Shown here: positions 44,134 through 52,276 of the stretch, piece by piece
How the letters are laid out: the number at the start of each line of letters is the position of its first letter
Position numbering within the stretch: the first letter of the stretch is position 1
Source: an uncultured Bacteroides sp.
GTDB lineage: Bacteria; Bacteroidota; Bacteroidia; Bacteroidales; Bacteroidaceae
DNA length: 64,000 nt
NCBI GenBank assembly: GCA_949294185.1
Contig: CASFGA010000011.1
Span: 62,001-126,000, forward strand
Direction: 5' to 3'
Program-made: the position numbers and the translations under genes
The notes under the pieces: model-generated
What the model saw: the letters and a program-made list of their open reading frames with translations, nothing else
Told to the model about the DNA's origin: nothing
Database searches by the model: none

Positions 44134-45048
44134 ATGGTAAGAAAAAGGAATGCAGGCAGGACTTTCAGTGCGCAGTCTCCTGCAAGAATCTATAAAGTGA
44201 ACGAGCCTGATGAACTGATGGCCTTTCTGATGAAGAAGATGGACGGTGTCAGCCGCACGCGTGTGAAGGCTTTGTTGTCGAATAGGGTCGTATCGGTCAA
44301 CAATGCGATACAGACCCAGTATAATTTCCCTTTGGCTCCGGGGATGGAAGTGCAGATAAGCAGGGAAAAGCATAAGCATGAGTTTCATCATCCGATGCTG
44401 AAGATTCTGTACGAAGACCCTTATCTGATTGTGGTTGAAAAGAAGGAAGGGCTGCTTTCGGTTGCTACGGAACGGCAGAAAGAGCGTACCGCCCAGCATA
44501 TATTGAATGATTATGTGAAGCGTACGCATCGTAACAACCGGGTTTTTGTCGTTCATCGGCTTGACCGTGAAACTTCGGGCGTGATGATGTTTGCCAAAGA
44601 CGAGAAGACTCAGCATAACCTGCGTGACAATTGGCACGACATCGTGTTCGACCGCCGCTATGTGGCCATCGTGATGGGCGAGATGGAAAAAGACGGAGGT
44701 ACGGTGCAGTCGTGGCTGACCGACCGCAAACTGTATGTTAGTTCCTCTGACTACGACAATGGGGGTAAGTTGTCCGTAACGCATTATCGCACGATAAAGC
44801 GGGCAAACGGCTTTTCAATGATCGAACTTCAGTTGGAGACCGGGCGCAAGAACCAGATCCGTGTACACATGCAGGTGTTGGGACATCCGGTGGTTGGTGA
44901 CATGCGCTACGGATGCGAGGTGGATCCGTTGGGACGCTTGGCTCTTCATGCCTTCAAGCTCTGTTTTTATCATCCGGTGACAGGAGAACCCATGAAGTTT
45001 GAGGTTCCTTATCCGGCCCCGTTCCGCTCATTGATGTTACGGAAATAA
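44134..45048 (+). CDS. RluA/RluD-family 23S rRNA pseudouridine synthase
   Basis: Residues ~20-80 form an S4-like RNA-binding region (VSRTRVKALLSNRVVSVNN). The catalytic domain follows, with the family motif HRLDRETSGVMMFAK containing the nucleophilic Asp (D144), then YVAIVMG, and GRKNQIRVHMQVLGHPVVGDMRYG near the end. RluA and RluD types cannot be separated with certainty; the S4 domain favours RluD/RluC. It lies 6 bp after rlmD, so two rRNA modifiers share one transcript. Confidence 0.92.
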   Translation: MVRKRNAGRTFSAQSPARIYKVNEPDELMAFLMKKMDGVSRTRVKALLSNRVVSVNNAIQTQYNFPLAPGMEVQISREKHKHEFHHPMLKILYEDPYLIVVEKKEGLLSVATERQKERTAQHILNDYVKRTHRNNRVFVVHRLDRETSGVMMFAKDEKTQHNLRDNWHDIVFDRRYVAIVMGEMEKDGGTVQSWLTDRKLYVSSSDYDNGGKLSVTHYRTIKRANGFSMIELQLETGRKNQIRVHMQVLGHPVVGDMRYGCEVDPLGRLALHAFKLCFYHPVTGEPMKFEVPYPAPFRSLMLRK

Positions 45049-45061
45049 GTGAGAAAGAATT

Positions 45062-45688
45062 ATGATCAAGAATATCGTTTTTGATTTTGGAGGAGTAATC
45101 GCTCCTATCAGCCGTGATAAGGCGGTCGAAGCCTTTGCTCGTTTGGGGTTGGCTGATGCAGATGTACGTTTGGACAAGTATCATCAGACGGGTATATTTC
45201 AGGAACTGGAGGAAGGTAAGCTTGATACGGATGCCTTTCAATATGAATTGGGCAAGCTATGCGGACGGACGGTGGGATATGAAGAAACCCGGCGGGCGTG
45301 GCTGGGCTTTATTGTCGGTGTAAATCCGGACATACTGGCTTGTTTGGAGGAGCTGCGCAAACATTACAGGCTTTATCTGTTGAGCAATACCAATCCCTAT
45401 GTGGCAGGTTGGGCGTGCAGTGATTGTTTCTCTCCGGAAGGGAAGCCGTTGGATGCCTATTTCGACAAGTTGTATCTTTCTTATAAGGTAGGATGCACAA
45501 AGCCGGACGAGCGTATATTCCGTTTCATGATGGCAGATGCTGCTCTTGTTCCTTCAGAGACCTTGTTTGTAGACGACGGCCCCGGTAATATAGAAGTCGG
45601 ACGCAGGTTTGGTATGCACGCTTTTTGCCCTGTGAATGGGGTGGATTGGCGGGAAGAGTTGAAAAATATCCTTCAATCTCTTGCGTAA
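45062..45688 (+). CDS. HAD-superfamily phosphatase (YihX-like)
   Basis: HAD motif I is VFDFGGV with nucleophile D8; the residue two positions on is Gly rather than the usual acid/base Asp, as in the YihX branch (DLGNV). Motif II is LLSNTNP, motif III lysine is GCTKPDERIF, and motif IV is FVDDGPGN. The helical cap lies between ~16 and 85. Members dephosphorylate sugar phosphates or FMN. It is 13 bp after the pseudouridine synthase gene, and the tRNA-Pro promoter overlaps its end. Confidence 0.9.
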   Translation: MIKNIVFDFGGVIAPISRDKAVEAFARLGLADADVRLDKYHQTGIFQELEEGKLDTDAFQYELGKLCGRTVGYEETRRAWLGFIVGVNPDILACLEELRKHYRLYLLSNTNPYVAGWACSDCFSPEGKPLDAYFDKLYLSYKVGCTKPDERIFRFMMADAALVPSETLFVDDGPGNIEVGRRFGMHAFCPVNGVDWREELKNILQSLA

Positions 45689-45711
45689 TTCATAGAAAAG
45701 TTCTACTTTTG
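45681..45711 (+). promoter_or_regulatory. Promoter TTG-N20-TACTTTTG for tRNA-Pro
   Basis: TTG (45681-45683) lies within the last codons of the HAD gene, and TACTTTTG (45704-45711) is exactly 20 nt further. The tRNA begins 24 nt after the -7 box. Confidence 0.7.
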
Positions 45712-45734
45712 CATCGCTTTTAGGGAAAAGCATT

Positions 45735-45809
45735 CGGGGTGTAGCGCAGTCCGGTTAGCGCACCTGCTTTGGGAGCAGGGGGTCGTGGGTTCGAATCCCG
45801 CTACCCCGA
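45735..45809 (+). tRNA. tRNA-Pro (anticodon UGG)
   Basis: A full cloverleaf can be drawn. The 7-bp acceptor is CGGGGTG/TACCCCG (one G-U pair). The anticodon arm is CCTGC-TTTGGGA-GCAGG with anticodon TGG at 45770-45772. The T arm is GTGGG-TTCGAAT-CCCGC. The discriminator is A. CCA is not encoded. No integrase gene or att duplication is seen beside it. Confidence 0.95.
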
Positions 45810-46008
45810 CTAATAAGAATCAAGGAGGCGCCTGCATTAATGCGGAAACAGTCTTTTGAAAGGTTTTTGTTTTCTTTCCGATGCAAATCCGATGCAAGCC
45901 ACTGGGGAATGTCCTTCCTTTTTGCCATAAGGCATTCGGATGATAGTTTAGTCTCATTTCATTTGTTTTATTTCCTCAAATTGTTTTCTGATATTCGAGG
46001 GTTCTTCG

Positions 46009-46016
46009 TATATTTG
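46009..46016 (+). promoter_or_regulatory. -7 box (TATATTTG) for the nucleoside transporter gene
   Basis: TATATTTG lies 29 nt before ATG 46045. The nearest TTG (45981) is too far at 25 nt. Confidence 0.5.
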
Positions 46017-46044
46017 TTTGGATTTTGCTTTGAACAAATAAGGT

Positions 46045-47313
46045 ATGAACATTAAAATACGTTTGATTGTAATGAACTTCCTACAGTTTGCGGTGTGGGG
46101 AGCTTATCTTACTTCGATGGGCACTTACTTGGCCCGCATTGGTTTGGGAAATTATATAGGGCTGTTTTATGCCATGCAGGGGATTGTTTCATTGTTTATG
46201 CCCGCTGTTTTGGGAATCATAGCCGACCGTTGGATACCGGCTCAGCGGTTGTTGGGAGTAAGTCATCTGTTGGCAGCCTTGTTTATGGGCGGTGCCGGAT
46301 ATTACGGAATGACTGCGGGCGACGATGTTTCGCTGACCGTATTGTTTGCTTTTTATTCGATGAGTGTGGCTTTTTATATGCCTACACTTGCCCTTTCCAA
46401 TTCTGTAGCCTATACAGCTCTTGACAAGGCAGGGCTGGATACCATTAAAGCCTTTCCCCCCATCCGGACGTTTGGCACCATCGGATTCATTTGCTCTATG
46501 TGGTTGGTGGATTTGTTGGGCTTTCAGGCAAACTATATGCAGTTTTTTGCTTGTGCGGCTTGGGGCATCGTACTCTCTGTCTATGCCCATACGTTGCCGG
46601 AGTGTCCGGTTAGCCGCGGTGGGCAGGGGCGCAAGTCGTTGGTAGATGCTTTGGGCTTGCGGGCTTTCCTCTTGTTCAAGGACAGGAAGATGGCTGTATT
46701 CTTTATCTTTTCCATGCTCTTGGGCGTGTCGCTCCAGATAACGAACGGGTTTGCCAATCCCTTTATAACCAGTTTCAGTGCGGTGCCTGCCTATGCCGAT
46801 ACGTTTGGCGTGCAGCATGCCAACCTTCTGATATCTTTGTCGCAGATTAGCGAGACTTGCTGCATTCTTCTGATTCCTTATTTCTTGAGCCGTTTCGGTA
46901 TAAAGCGTGTCATGCTGATTGCGATGGGCGCTTGGGTGCTGCGTTTCGGGCTGTTCGGCTTGGGTAACCCGGGAGATGGAGTGTGGATGTTCATACTCTC
47001 TATGCTTGTCTATGGGGTGGCTTTCGATTTTTTCAATGTCTCCGGCTCGCTGTTTGTCGACAAAGAGACCGATTTGTCCGTCCGTTCAAGTGCGCAGGGA
47101 CTGTTCATTATTATGACGAACGGCATCGGAGCCACGGTCGGAACCTTGAGCGCGCAGGCGGTAGTGAATTATTTTGTGGATTTCAGCAGTTCTTCTTCGC
47201 AGATTGAAGGGTGGAGCAGTGCTTGGTTTGTCTTTGCGGCTTACGCTTTGATAGTGGCGATTGTCTTTGCTTTTGCATTTAAATATAAACATGTGGTTCA
47301 AAATAACGGGTGA
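46045..47313 (+). CDS. Nucleoside:H+ symporter family MFS transporter (NupG/XapB type)
   Basis: About twelve membrane segments are visible in 422 residues. Family-specific stretches are MNFLQFAVWGAYLTSMGTYL at the N-terminus, GIIADRWIPAQRLLG, and NSVAYTALDKAG...FPPIRTFGTIGFI, all typical of the nucleoside H+ symporter (NHS) family. Proton-coupled nucleoside uptake is expected. It begins a run of tightly spaced plus-strand genes; the next gene starts 6 bp after its stop (or overlaps if GTG 47310 is used). Confidence 0.88.
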   Translation: MNIKIRLIVMNFLQFAVWGAYLTSMGTYLARIGLGNYIGLFYAMQGIVSLFMPAVLGIIADRWIPAQRLLGVSHLLAALFMGGAGYYGMTAGDDVSLTVLFAFYSMSVAFYMPTLALSNSVAYTALDKAGLDTIKAFPPIRTFGTIGFICSMWLVDLLGFQANYMQFFACAAWGIVLSVYAHTLPECPVSRGGQGRKSLVDALGLRAFLLFKDRKMAVFFIFSMLLGVSLQITNGFANPFITSFSAVPAYADTFGVQHANLLISLSQISETCCILLIPYFLSRFGIKRVMLIAMGAWVLRFGLFGLGNPGDGVWMFILSMLVYGVAFDFFNVSGSLFVDKETDLSVRSSAQGLFIIMTNGIGATVGTLSAQAVVNYFVDFSSSSSQIEGWSSAWFVFAAYALIVAIVFAFAFKYKHVVQNNG

Positions 47314-47318
47314 TAGAG

Positions 47319-47894
47319 ATGAAAGAAATCGAGTTGAGATATGTTGAGATGTCTACGGTATTGAAGCCGTCTGATTCGTACGCCATCGTATTGGAAGAGG
47401 TAGGGGGAAAACACCGCCAGTTGGCTTTGATTATCGGGACTTGGGAGGCTCAGGCCATTCGTATTGTGGAATTGCCTTACCGGATGCCGCGTCCTTTTAC
47501 TCACGATTTGATATTGGATATCCTGAGTCAGGAGGGGATGTATATCAGTAAGGCTGTGATTTATGATGTGAAGGAAGGGATCTATTATTCGTATCTTTAC
47601 ATTGTCCGTTCCGACAATACGGAGTTTAAGGTGGATGCCCGTACCACGGATGCCATTTCGCTTTCATTGCGCAGCAAGTTTCCCATTTATATTTACGAGC
47701 ATATATTGGAGCGCGAAAAGTTGCGTGCTTTTCTTTCTGACGGGTCGTGCGAGTTTACCATCAATTCGGCTGATACGGACATGCTGAAATATGCTTTGGA
47801 AGATGCCGTCAGCCGTGAAGATTATGAAAGAGCTTCCCAACTGCGTGATGAAATCAGGCGCAGAGAAAAGAACGGGTCTGATAGTCCGGATTGA
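47319..47894 (+). CDS. Bifunctional-nuclease (DUF151) domain protein with UvrB/C motif
   Basis: Residues ~1-140 form a BFN/DUF151 domain (VLEEVGGKHRQLALIIGTWEAQAI, YRMPRPFTHDL, VDARTTDAISLSLRSKFPIYIYE). The C-terminal ~35 residues are a UVR helix pair (YALEDAVSREDYERASQLRDEIRRRE), as found in UvrB/UvrC and ClpC. DUF151 proteins are reported to have nuclease activity in plants and mycobacteria; the role in Bacteroidota is not settled. ATG 47319 is taken as the start, with GTG 47310 possible. Confidence 0.85.
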   Translation: MKEIELRYVEMSTVLKPSDSYAIVLEEVGGKHRQLALIIGTWEAQAIRIVELPYRMPRPFTHDLILDILSQEGMYISKAVIYDVKEGIYYSYLYIVRSDNTEFKVDARTTDAISLSLRSKFPIYIYEHILEREKLRAFLSDGSCEFTINSADTDMLKYALEDAVSREDYERASQLRDEIRRREKNGSDSPD

Positions 47895-47922
47895 AATCAT
47901 ATATAATATAAATGTATAGACT

Positions 47923-49359
47923 ATGAAAACAAAAGTTTTGAGTGTCATCGGAGTGGTTATGATGCTCGTTTTTGCGGCATGTTCGGGAGAAAAGGACTAT
48001 GTGAATGTTATCCCGGCTGATGTGTCACTGGTTGCCTCGTTCGATTTGGAGCAGTTGGTCGAAAATTGTGAATTGTCGGAAGCGGACTATGATAAGCTGA
48101 AATCGGAAGTGGGTAAGGCCGTGAAAGACGGAATGGATGCCAGGCAAACTGCCGTGATAGACCGGATAATGGCCGACCCTTTGGAAAGCGGTGTCGATTT
48201 CCGTAAGAAAGCTTATATGTTTGCGATGCCGGAGGCAAAGGAAGCTGCCTTTCTGTTTTCTGTGTCTGATAAAGATAAGTTGGATGCTTTGATGGATGCA
48301 ATGGATGAAACGCTGGAGGAGGCGGACGGATGCCGTTACATGATGCCAGGCGAGAAGTCGGTGATGATATACAACGAGTCGGTTCTGTTGTTTGCAGGGA
48401 CTACTGCCGGAACGGCCGAAGCGTTGAAGCAGAAAGTCTTTGGTTGGATAAGCGGGAAAGGAGCGTCTTATGCCGCCACCGGGGAATTTAGGAAACTGGA
48501 GGCTGCCGAAGGCGAGATTGCTATTGTGACTTCTTTGGACATAATGCCTCAGGAGTATAAGATGGTGGGTGCGATGAGCCTGCCTCAAGGTGTCGAACTG
48601 AAAGATATCAAGAATCTGGTCTCCCTTTGCTTTGAAAAAGGTGAGCTGGTGATGGACATAGAGGCGCTTTATCTGACTGATGCCGTAAGGAATATGGCGG
48701 AAGACCAGAAGAAAGTATACGGCGGAAAGGTGACAGACAAGTTCTTCGGCAAGTTTCCTGCCGATGCGATGGTGTGGCTGGGGCTGAATATGAACGGAAA
48801 GGAGCTGTATACGTATCTTTTGAATAATCCCGTTGTCGGTCCGCAGCTCCAGCAGGCAGGGATGCCGGTGGATGCCGGAAAGATAATGTCGGCCATCGAC
48901 GGCGAAATAGCTTTCGGCATGTGGGAAGAGCAGGGCGAGCCGCTGTTCAGTTTCTATGCCGAGGTGAACAATGACGATTTCTTGTCAGATTTGGATGCCT
49001 TCAAATTTCTTTTTGACAAGCAGCATATCCGTTTTGGTATAGAGGACAATGTCTTTTATCTCACGAACGGCCGGGAGGAAGAACCTGAGAAAACATTGGC
49101 GGATGCCGCATGGGCAGAAGAAGCGGAGGGCAAACAGGTTTTTGGTGCAATGAATATCCGTTCGTATGCCGCTTTGATGTCTGGACTTTCTCCCAATAGT
49201 GCTGCCGTTGCGACGGCGGTGGCAGATGCATTTGATTATGTGATGATGTATGGCGATGACTATGACCGCTCTCGTCTGGTACTGGCCATGAAAGACAAGG
49301 ATACGAATGTGCTGAAGCAATGGATAGACCTTGCCAAGAAAATGAACGGACTGAACTGA
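47923..49359 (+). CDS. DUF4836-type lipoprotein (first copy)
   Basis: The lipoprotein signal is MKTKVLSVIGVVMMLVFAAC. The mature protein has a duplicated alpha/beta pattern (VIPADVSLVASFDLEQLVEN, SDKDKLDALMDAMDETL, FFGKFPADAMVWLGLNMNGKELYTYLL, EQGEPLFSFYAEVNNDDFL). This is the pattern of Bacteroidales proteins annotated DUF4836, whose function is unknown. A second member lies 0.8 kb downstream with rsmE between. It is 28 bp after the BFN gene and probably in the same operon. Confidence 0.78.
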   Translation: MKTKVLSVIGVVMMLVFAACSGEKDYVNVIPADVSLVASFDLEQLVENCELSEADYDKLKSEVGKAVKDGMDARQTAVIDRIMADPLESGVDFRKKAYMFAMPEAKEAAFLFSVSDKDKLDALMDAMDETLEEADGCRYMMPGEKSVMIYNESVLLFAGTTAGTAEALKQKVFGWISGKGASYAATGEFRKLEAAEGEIAIVTSLDIMPQEYKMVGAMSLPQGVELKDIKNLVSLCFEKGELVMDIEALYLTDAVRNMAEDQKKVYGGKVTDKFFGKFPADAMVWLGLNMNGKELYTYLLNNPVVGPQLQQAGMPVDAGKIMSAIDGEIAFGMWEEQGEPLFSFYAEVNNDDFLSDLDAFKFLFDKQHIRFGIEDNVFYLTNGREEEPEKTLADAAWAEEAEGKQVFGAMNIRSYAALMSGLSPNSAAVATAVADAFDYVMMYGDDYDRSRLVLAMKDKDTNVLKQWIDLAKKMNGLN

Positions 49360-49381
49360 CGGGTTTTCCCGTAAAAAGTTC

Positions 49382-49389
49382 TACCTTTG
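49382..49389 (+). promoter_or_regulatory. -7 box (TACCTTTG) upstream of rsmE
   Basis: TACCTTTG lies between the first DUF4836 gene and rsmE, 24 nt before ATG 49414. It overlaps the longer frame's start codon and so supports the shorter rsmE start. Confidence 0.5.
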
Positions 49390-49413
49390 TGCAGAGGTAA
49401 AACAATAGACTAT

Positions 49414-50115
49414 ATGCATGTATTTTATACTCCCGACATTACGGTCAGCAATGAGCTGCCCGAAGAAGAAGCAGGCCATTGTCTGCGGGTGTTGCGCTTG
49501 AATATAGGCGACGAGATAATGCTGACCGACGGGAAAGGTTATTTCTATAAAGCGGTGATTACGGCCGCTACAGGCAAGCGCTGTCAGGTGAAGGTGACCG
49601 AAACCATAGGTCAGGAGCCCTTTTGGAACGGGCATCTTCATCTGGCGATGGCTCCTACCAAGAACATGGATCGCATCGAGTGGTTGGCTGAAAAGGCCAC
49701 CGAAATAGGATTCGATGAGTTAAGTTTTCTGAACTGCCGTTTCTCTGAGCGGAAGGTGATAAAGACGGAACGTGTTGACAAGATAGTCGTGTCGGCTGTC
49801 AAGCAGTCACTGAAGGCGCGCAAGCCTGTGGTGAATGAAATGACAGACTTCGCCCGGTTTTTGCAGCGCAGTTTTGGCGGACAGAAATTTATCGCTCATT
49901 GTTATGAAGGAGACAAACCGTTGCTGAAGGATGTGATAGTACCCGGTGAAGATGTAGTGGTGTTGATCGGGCCCGAGGGAGATTTCAGCCGCGAGGAGGT
50001 GGAAAAGGCGGAGGCTGCGGGTTTCCGGTCTGTAAGTCTGGGCCGGTCGCGGTTGCGTACTGAGACAGCGGCACTGGTGGCGGTTCATATCATGAACTTG
50101 TATAATCAGAAATAG
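49414..50115 (+). CDS. rsmE: 16S rRNA (uracil-1498-N3)-methyltransferase RsmE
   Basis: SPOUT-class enzyme that methylates U1498 of 16S rRNA. An N-terminal PUA-like domain (HCLRVLRLNIGDEIMLTDGKGYFYKAVI) is followed by the knotted methyltransferase domain: LAMAPTKNMDRIEWLAEKATEIGF, RSVSLGRSRLRTETAAL, and VVLIGPEGDFSREE forming the SAM-binding trefoil knot. The length (233) is normal. The next lipoprotein gene begins 2 nt after the stop codon ends, so they are cotranscribed. Confidence 0.94.
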   Translation: MHVFYTPDITVSNELPEEEAGHCLRVLRLNIGDEIMLTDGKGYFYKAVITAATGKRCQVKVTETIGQEPFWNGHLHLAMAPTKNMDRIEWLAEKATEIGFDELSFLNCRFSERKVIKTERVDKIVVSAVKQSLKARKPVVNEMTDFARFLQRSFGGQKFIAHCYEGDKPLLKDVIVPGEDVVVLIGPEGDFSREEVEKAEAAGFRSVSLGRSRLRTETAALVAVHIMNLYNQK

Positions 50116-50116
50116 A

Positions 50117-51595
50117 ATGAATAAAGTAATCGTATGGATGGCAGCCCTGATGGTCTGTCTGGTTTCATGCACTGACAGCAGTCGTTACGTACTGGCCTTG
50201 CCGGAGGATGCCGCATGGGTATCAGCCGTTGATGTCTGGAATGTTTCGCAGAAGGCGGGGTTGAATGCGGAAGACGGCAGGGCGTTGGCGGATAATCTGA
50301 AGACCATGTTGGGAAGCGGGTTAGACGGTTCGGAAAAGTTGATGGGCCGTATTGTGGAGAACCCTTTGGAAACCGGTCTGGACTTGAGGGATAAAGTCTA
50401 TTTCTTCATCAGCGAACGGTCGGTGGCAGCGGGTATACTGGTGCGTATTGCCGACAAGGGGAAGCTTGATGATTTGCTTGAGACTTTTAGCAGACAGCAG
50501 CTGTGCAATCCGACGCAGGAAAGCGGCGGGTGTGAATGGACAGTAATGGGACAGGTTTTGGTCGCCTGTTCGGATGTTGCGCTGTTGGTCATGAAACCTT
50601 TGCAGAAAAACAGTCCGGAAGACTTGCAGCGCCAGGCTGCCATGCTGTTGCGCCAGAAGGAAGGTGAAGGTTTTACGGCTACATCAGACTATCGGAAGAT
50701 GGCGGAAGCGGCGGGCGATATGGTTTCTGTAGCTTCATTGGAATTGCTCCCGAGCAGTTATCTTACGGCTTTGACGATGGGTATGTCTGCTGAACTGCGT
50801 CCGGAACATGTGAAGGCCATTTCCTTCCTCAGTCTTGAAAACGGCAAGGCAGTGATGGACATACAGACTTTGGTGACGGATAAGGTCGTGAGCGCATTGG
50901 TTGATAAGCAGCTTGAAGCCGGTTCTCCCGTAAAAGGCACTTATTTGGACAAGTTCTCTTCTTCTACCGGTCTGTGGATGACAGTGAATGCCGATGGGGG
51001 AAAAGTGTTTGCCCTGCTCAATGAAAACCCGACATTGCGCCGACAGTTTGAAACATCCATGGTTCCGATAGATTTTGATGCCATTTTCGGTGCCGTTTGC
51101 GGGGATGTGGTTCTGGCCATGCCCGATCCTTTGCGCAGCGATGCCTTTATTGCGTATGCTGATGTCAGGAACCGCAATTTTCTTCATACGTTCGAATCTT
51201 TGAAACCTCTGCTCGCTCTGACCGGCGGACAGATGAAATTGGTTGATAAGGGTGAGGATGCTTATGAATTTCGTGCGGCCGATGCTTCTGTCTTGAATAT
51301 GGGGAGAGGGCCTGCCGCCTTTTGGTTCGGAGTGAAGGACGAACATTTTTATATTACGAACAGCGAAGAACTGATAGACAAGAAGGTCTTGGGATGGTCG
51401 CTTCGTGATGCGGAGTGGGGAAACAAGGTTGCAGGAAAGCGTTTCTTTGCTGCCGCAAATCTTTCACAAGTAATGAAAGGCATGGATTATCTGACAGTGG
51501 AGTCGGCTGACGGGAAAAACTTCACTGTCGAAATGGTAATGAAAGACCGTCGCACCAATATCCTGCAGCAGTTGTTGCAGGCCATAGGACTTTAA
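50117..51595 (+). CDS. DUF4836-type lipoprotein (second copy)
   Basis: The lipoprotein signal is MNKVIVWMAALMVCLVSC. It resembles the copy at 47923 throughout: ALPEDAAWVSAVDV versus VIPADVSLVASFDL; RIVENPLETGLDLRDKVYFF versus RIMADPLESGVDFRKKAYMF; and both end in KDxxTN(I/V)LxQ. The two are therefore paralogues from an old tandem duplication now split by rsmE. Function unknown; they are presumably anchored at the periplasmic face or outer membrane. Confidence 0.75.
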   Translation: MNKVIVWMAALMVCLVSCTDSSRYVLALPEDAAWVSAVDVWNVSQKAGLNAEDGRALADNLKTMLGSGLDGSEKLMGRIVENPLETGLDLRDKVYFFISERSVAAGILVRIADKGKLDDLLETFSRQQLCNPTQESGGCEWTVMGQVLVACSDVALLVMKPLQKNSPEDLQRQAAMLLRQKEGEGFTATSDYRKMAEAAGDMVSVASLELLPSSYLTALTMGMSAELRPEHVKAISFLSLENGKAVMDIQTLVTDKVVSALVDKQLEAGSPVKGTYLDKFSSSTGLWMTVNADGGKVFALLNENPTLRRQFETSMVPIDFDAIFGAVCGDVVLAMPDPLRSDAFIAYADVRNRNFLHTFESLKPLLALTGGQMKLVDKGEDAYEFRAADASVLNMGRGPAAFWFGVKDEHFYITNSEELIDKKVLGWSLRDAEWGNKVAGKRFFAAANLSQVMKGMDYLTVESADGKNFTVEMVMKDRRTNILQQLLQAIGL

Positions 51596-51609
51596 AAAAG
51601 GACAGGACA

Positions 51610-52254
51610 GTGAATACGATAGAGTTGCAGCAGACATTGCCGGAGGTATTTGCCGGAAGAGACAGCGTCGTGTCAGACATTTGGCACAAGCAGGTGGCTT
51701 TCCGGCGCGGACAGACTTATCTGGTTGAGGCGGCATCGGGCACGGGGAAGTCTTCTCTGTGTAGCTTTGTGTATGGATACCGGCAGGATTATCAGGGGAT
51801 AATCGGTTTTGATGGGGAAAACATCCGCCGTTATACGGTTTCCCGTTGGGTGGATATAAGGAAACGCTCGTTAAGCATGCTGTTTCAGGAGTTGCGCCTT
51901 TTTGGCGAGTTGACCGCATGGGAGAATGTGCAGCTGAAGAATTCGCTGACCGGTTATGCCGACAGGAAACAAATCCGGCGGTGGTTTGAAGAACTGGACA
52001 TTGACGGGCAGCGGAATCAGGAAATACGGCGCATGTCTTTCGGTCAGCAGCAGCGTGTGGCTTTTGTGCGTGCGTTGTGCCAGCCTTTTGACTTTATCTT
52101 TCTGGATGAGCCGATAAGCCATCTTGACGATGGAAACGGACATGTCATGAGCCGCATCCTGACCGAAGAGGCCCGGAAGCAGGGGGCGGGGGTTGTTGTG
52201 ACCTCTATTGGCAAGCATCTTCCGTTGGACTACGACCGGATATTTGCTTTGTAA
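51610..52254 (+). CDS. ABC transporter ATP-binding protein (LolD/MacB-like)
   Basis: The start is GTG 51610, preceded by AAAAAAGGACAGGACA. Walker A is AASGTGKSS (41-49; the usual leading Gly is Ala), the Q loop is LFQELRLFG, the signature is MSFGQQQRVAF and Walker B is FIFLDEP. The 214-residue size and the pairing with a single four-helix permease place it in the LolD/FtsE/MacB group, which transmits force to periplasmic substrates rather than importing. The permease follows after 22 bp. Confidence 0.88.
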   Translation: MNTIELQQTLPEVFAGRDSVVSDIWHKQVAFRRGQTYLVEAASGTGKSSLCSFVYGYRQDYQGIIGFDGENIRRYTVSRWVDIRKRSLSMLFQELRLFGELTAWENVQLKNSLTGYADRKQIRRWFEELDIDGQRNQEIRRMSFGQQQRVAFVRALCQPFDFIFLDEPISHLDDGNGHVMSRILTEEARKQGAGVVVTSIGKHLPLDYDRIFAL

Positions 52255-52276
52255 CAACTTAAAACCGGATGATTTT

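Noticed and set aside
45735..46044. tRNA-Pro as an integration site
   Set aside because: No integrase gene and no duplicated tRNA 3' end in the following 240 bp or further on; the neighbours are ordinary chromosomal genes. A 71-codon frame at 45840 looks random.
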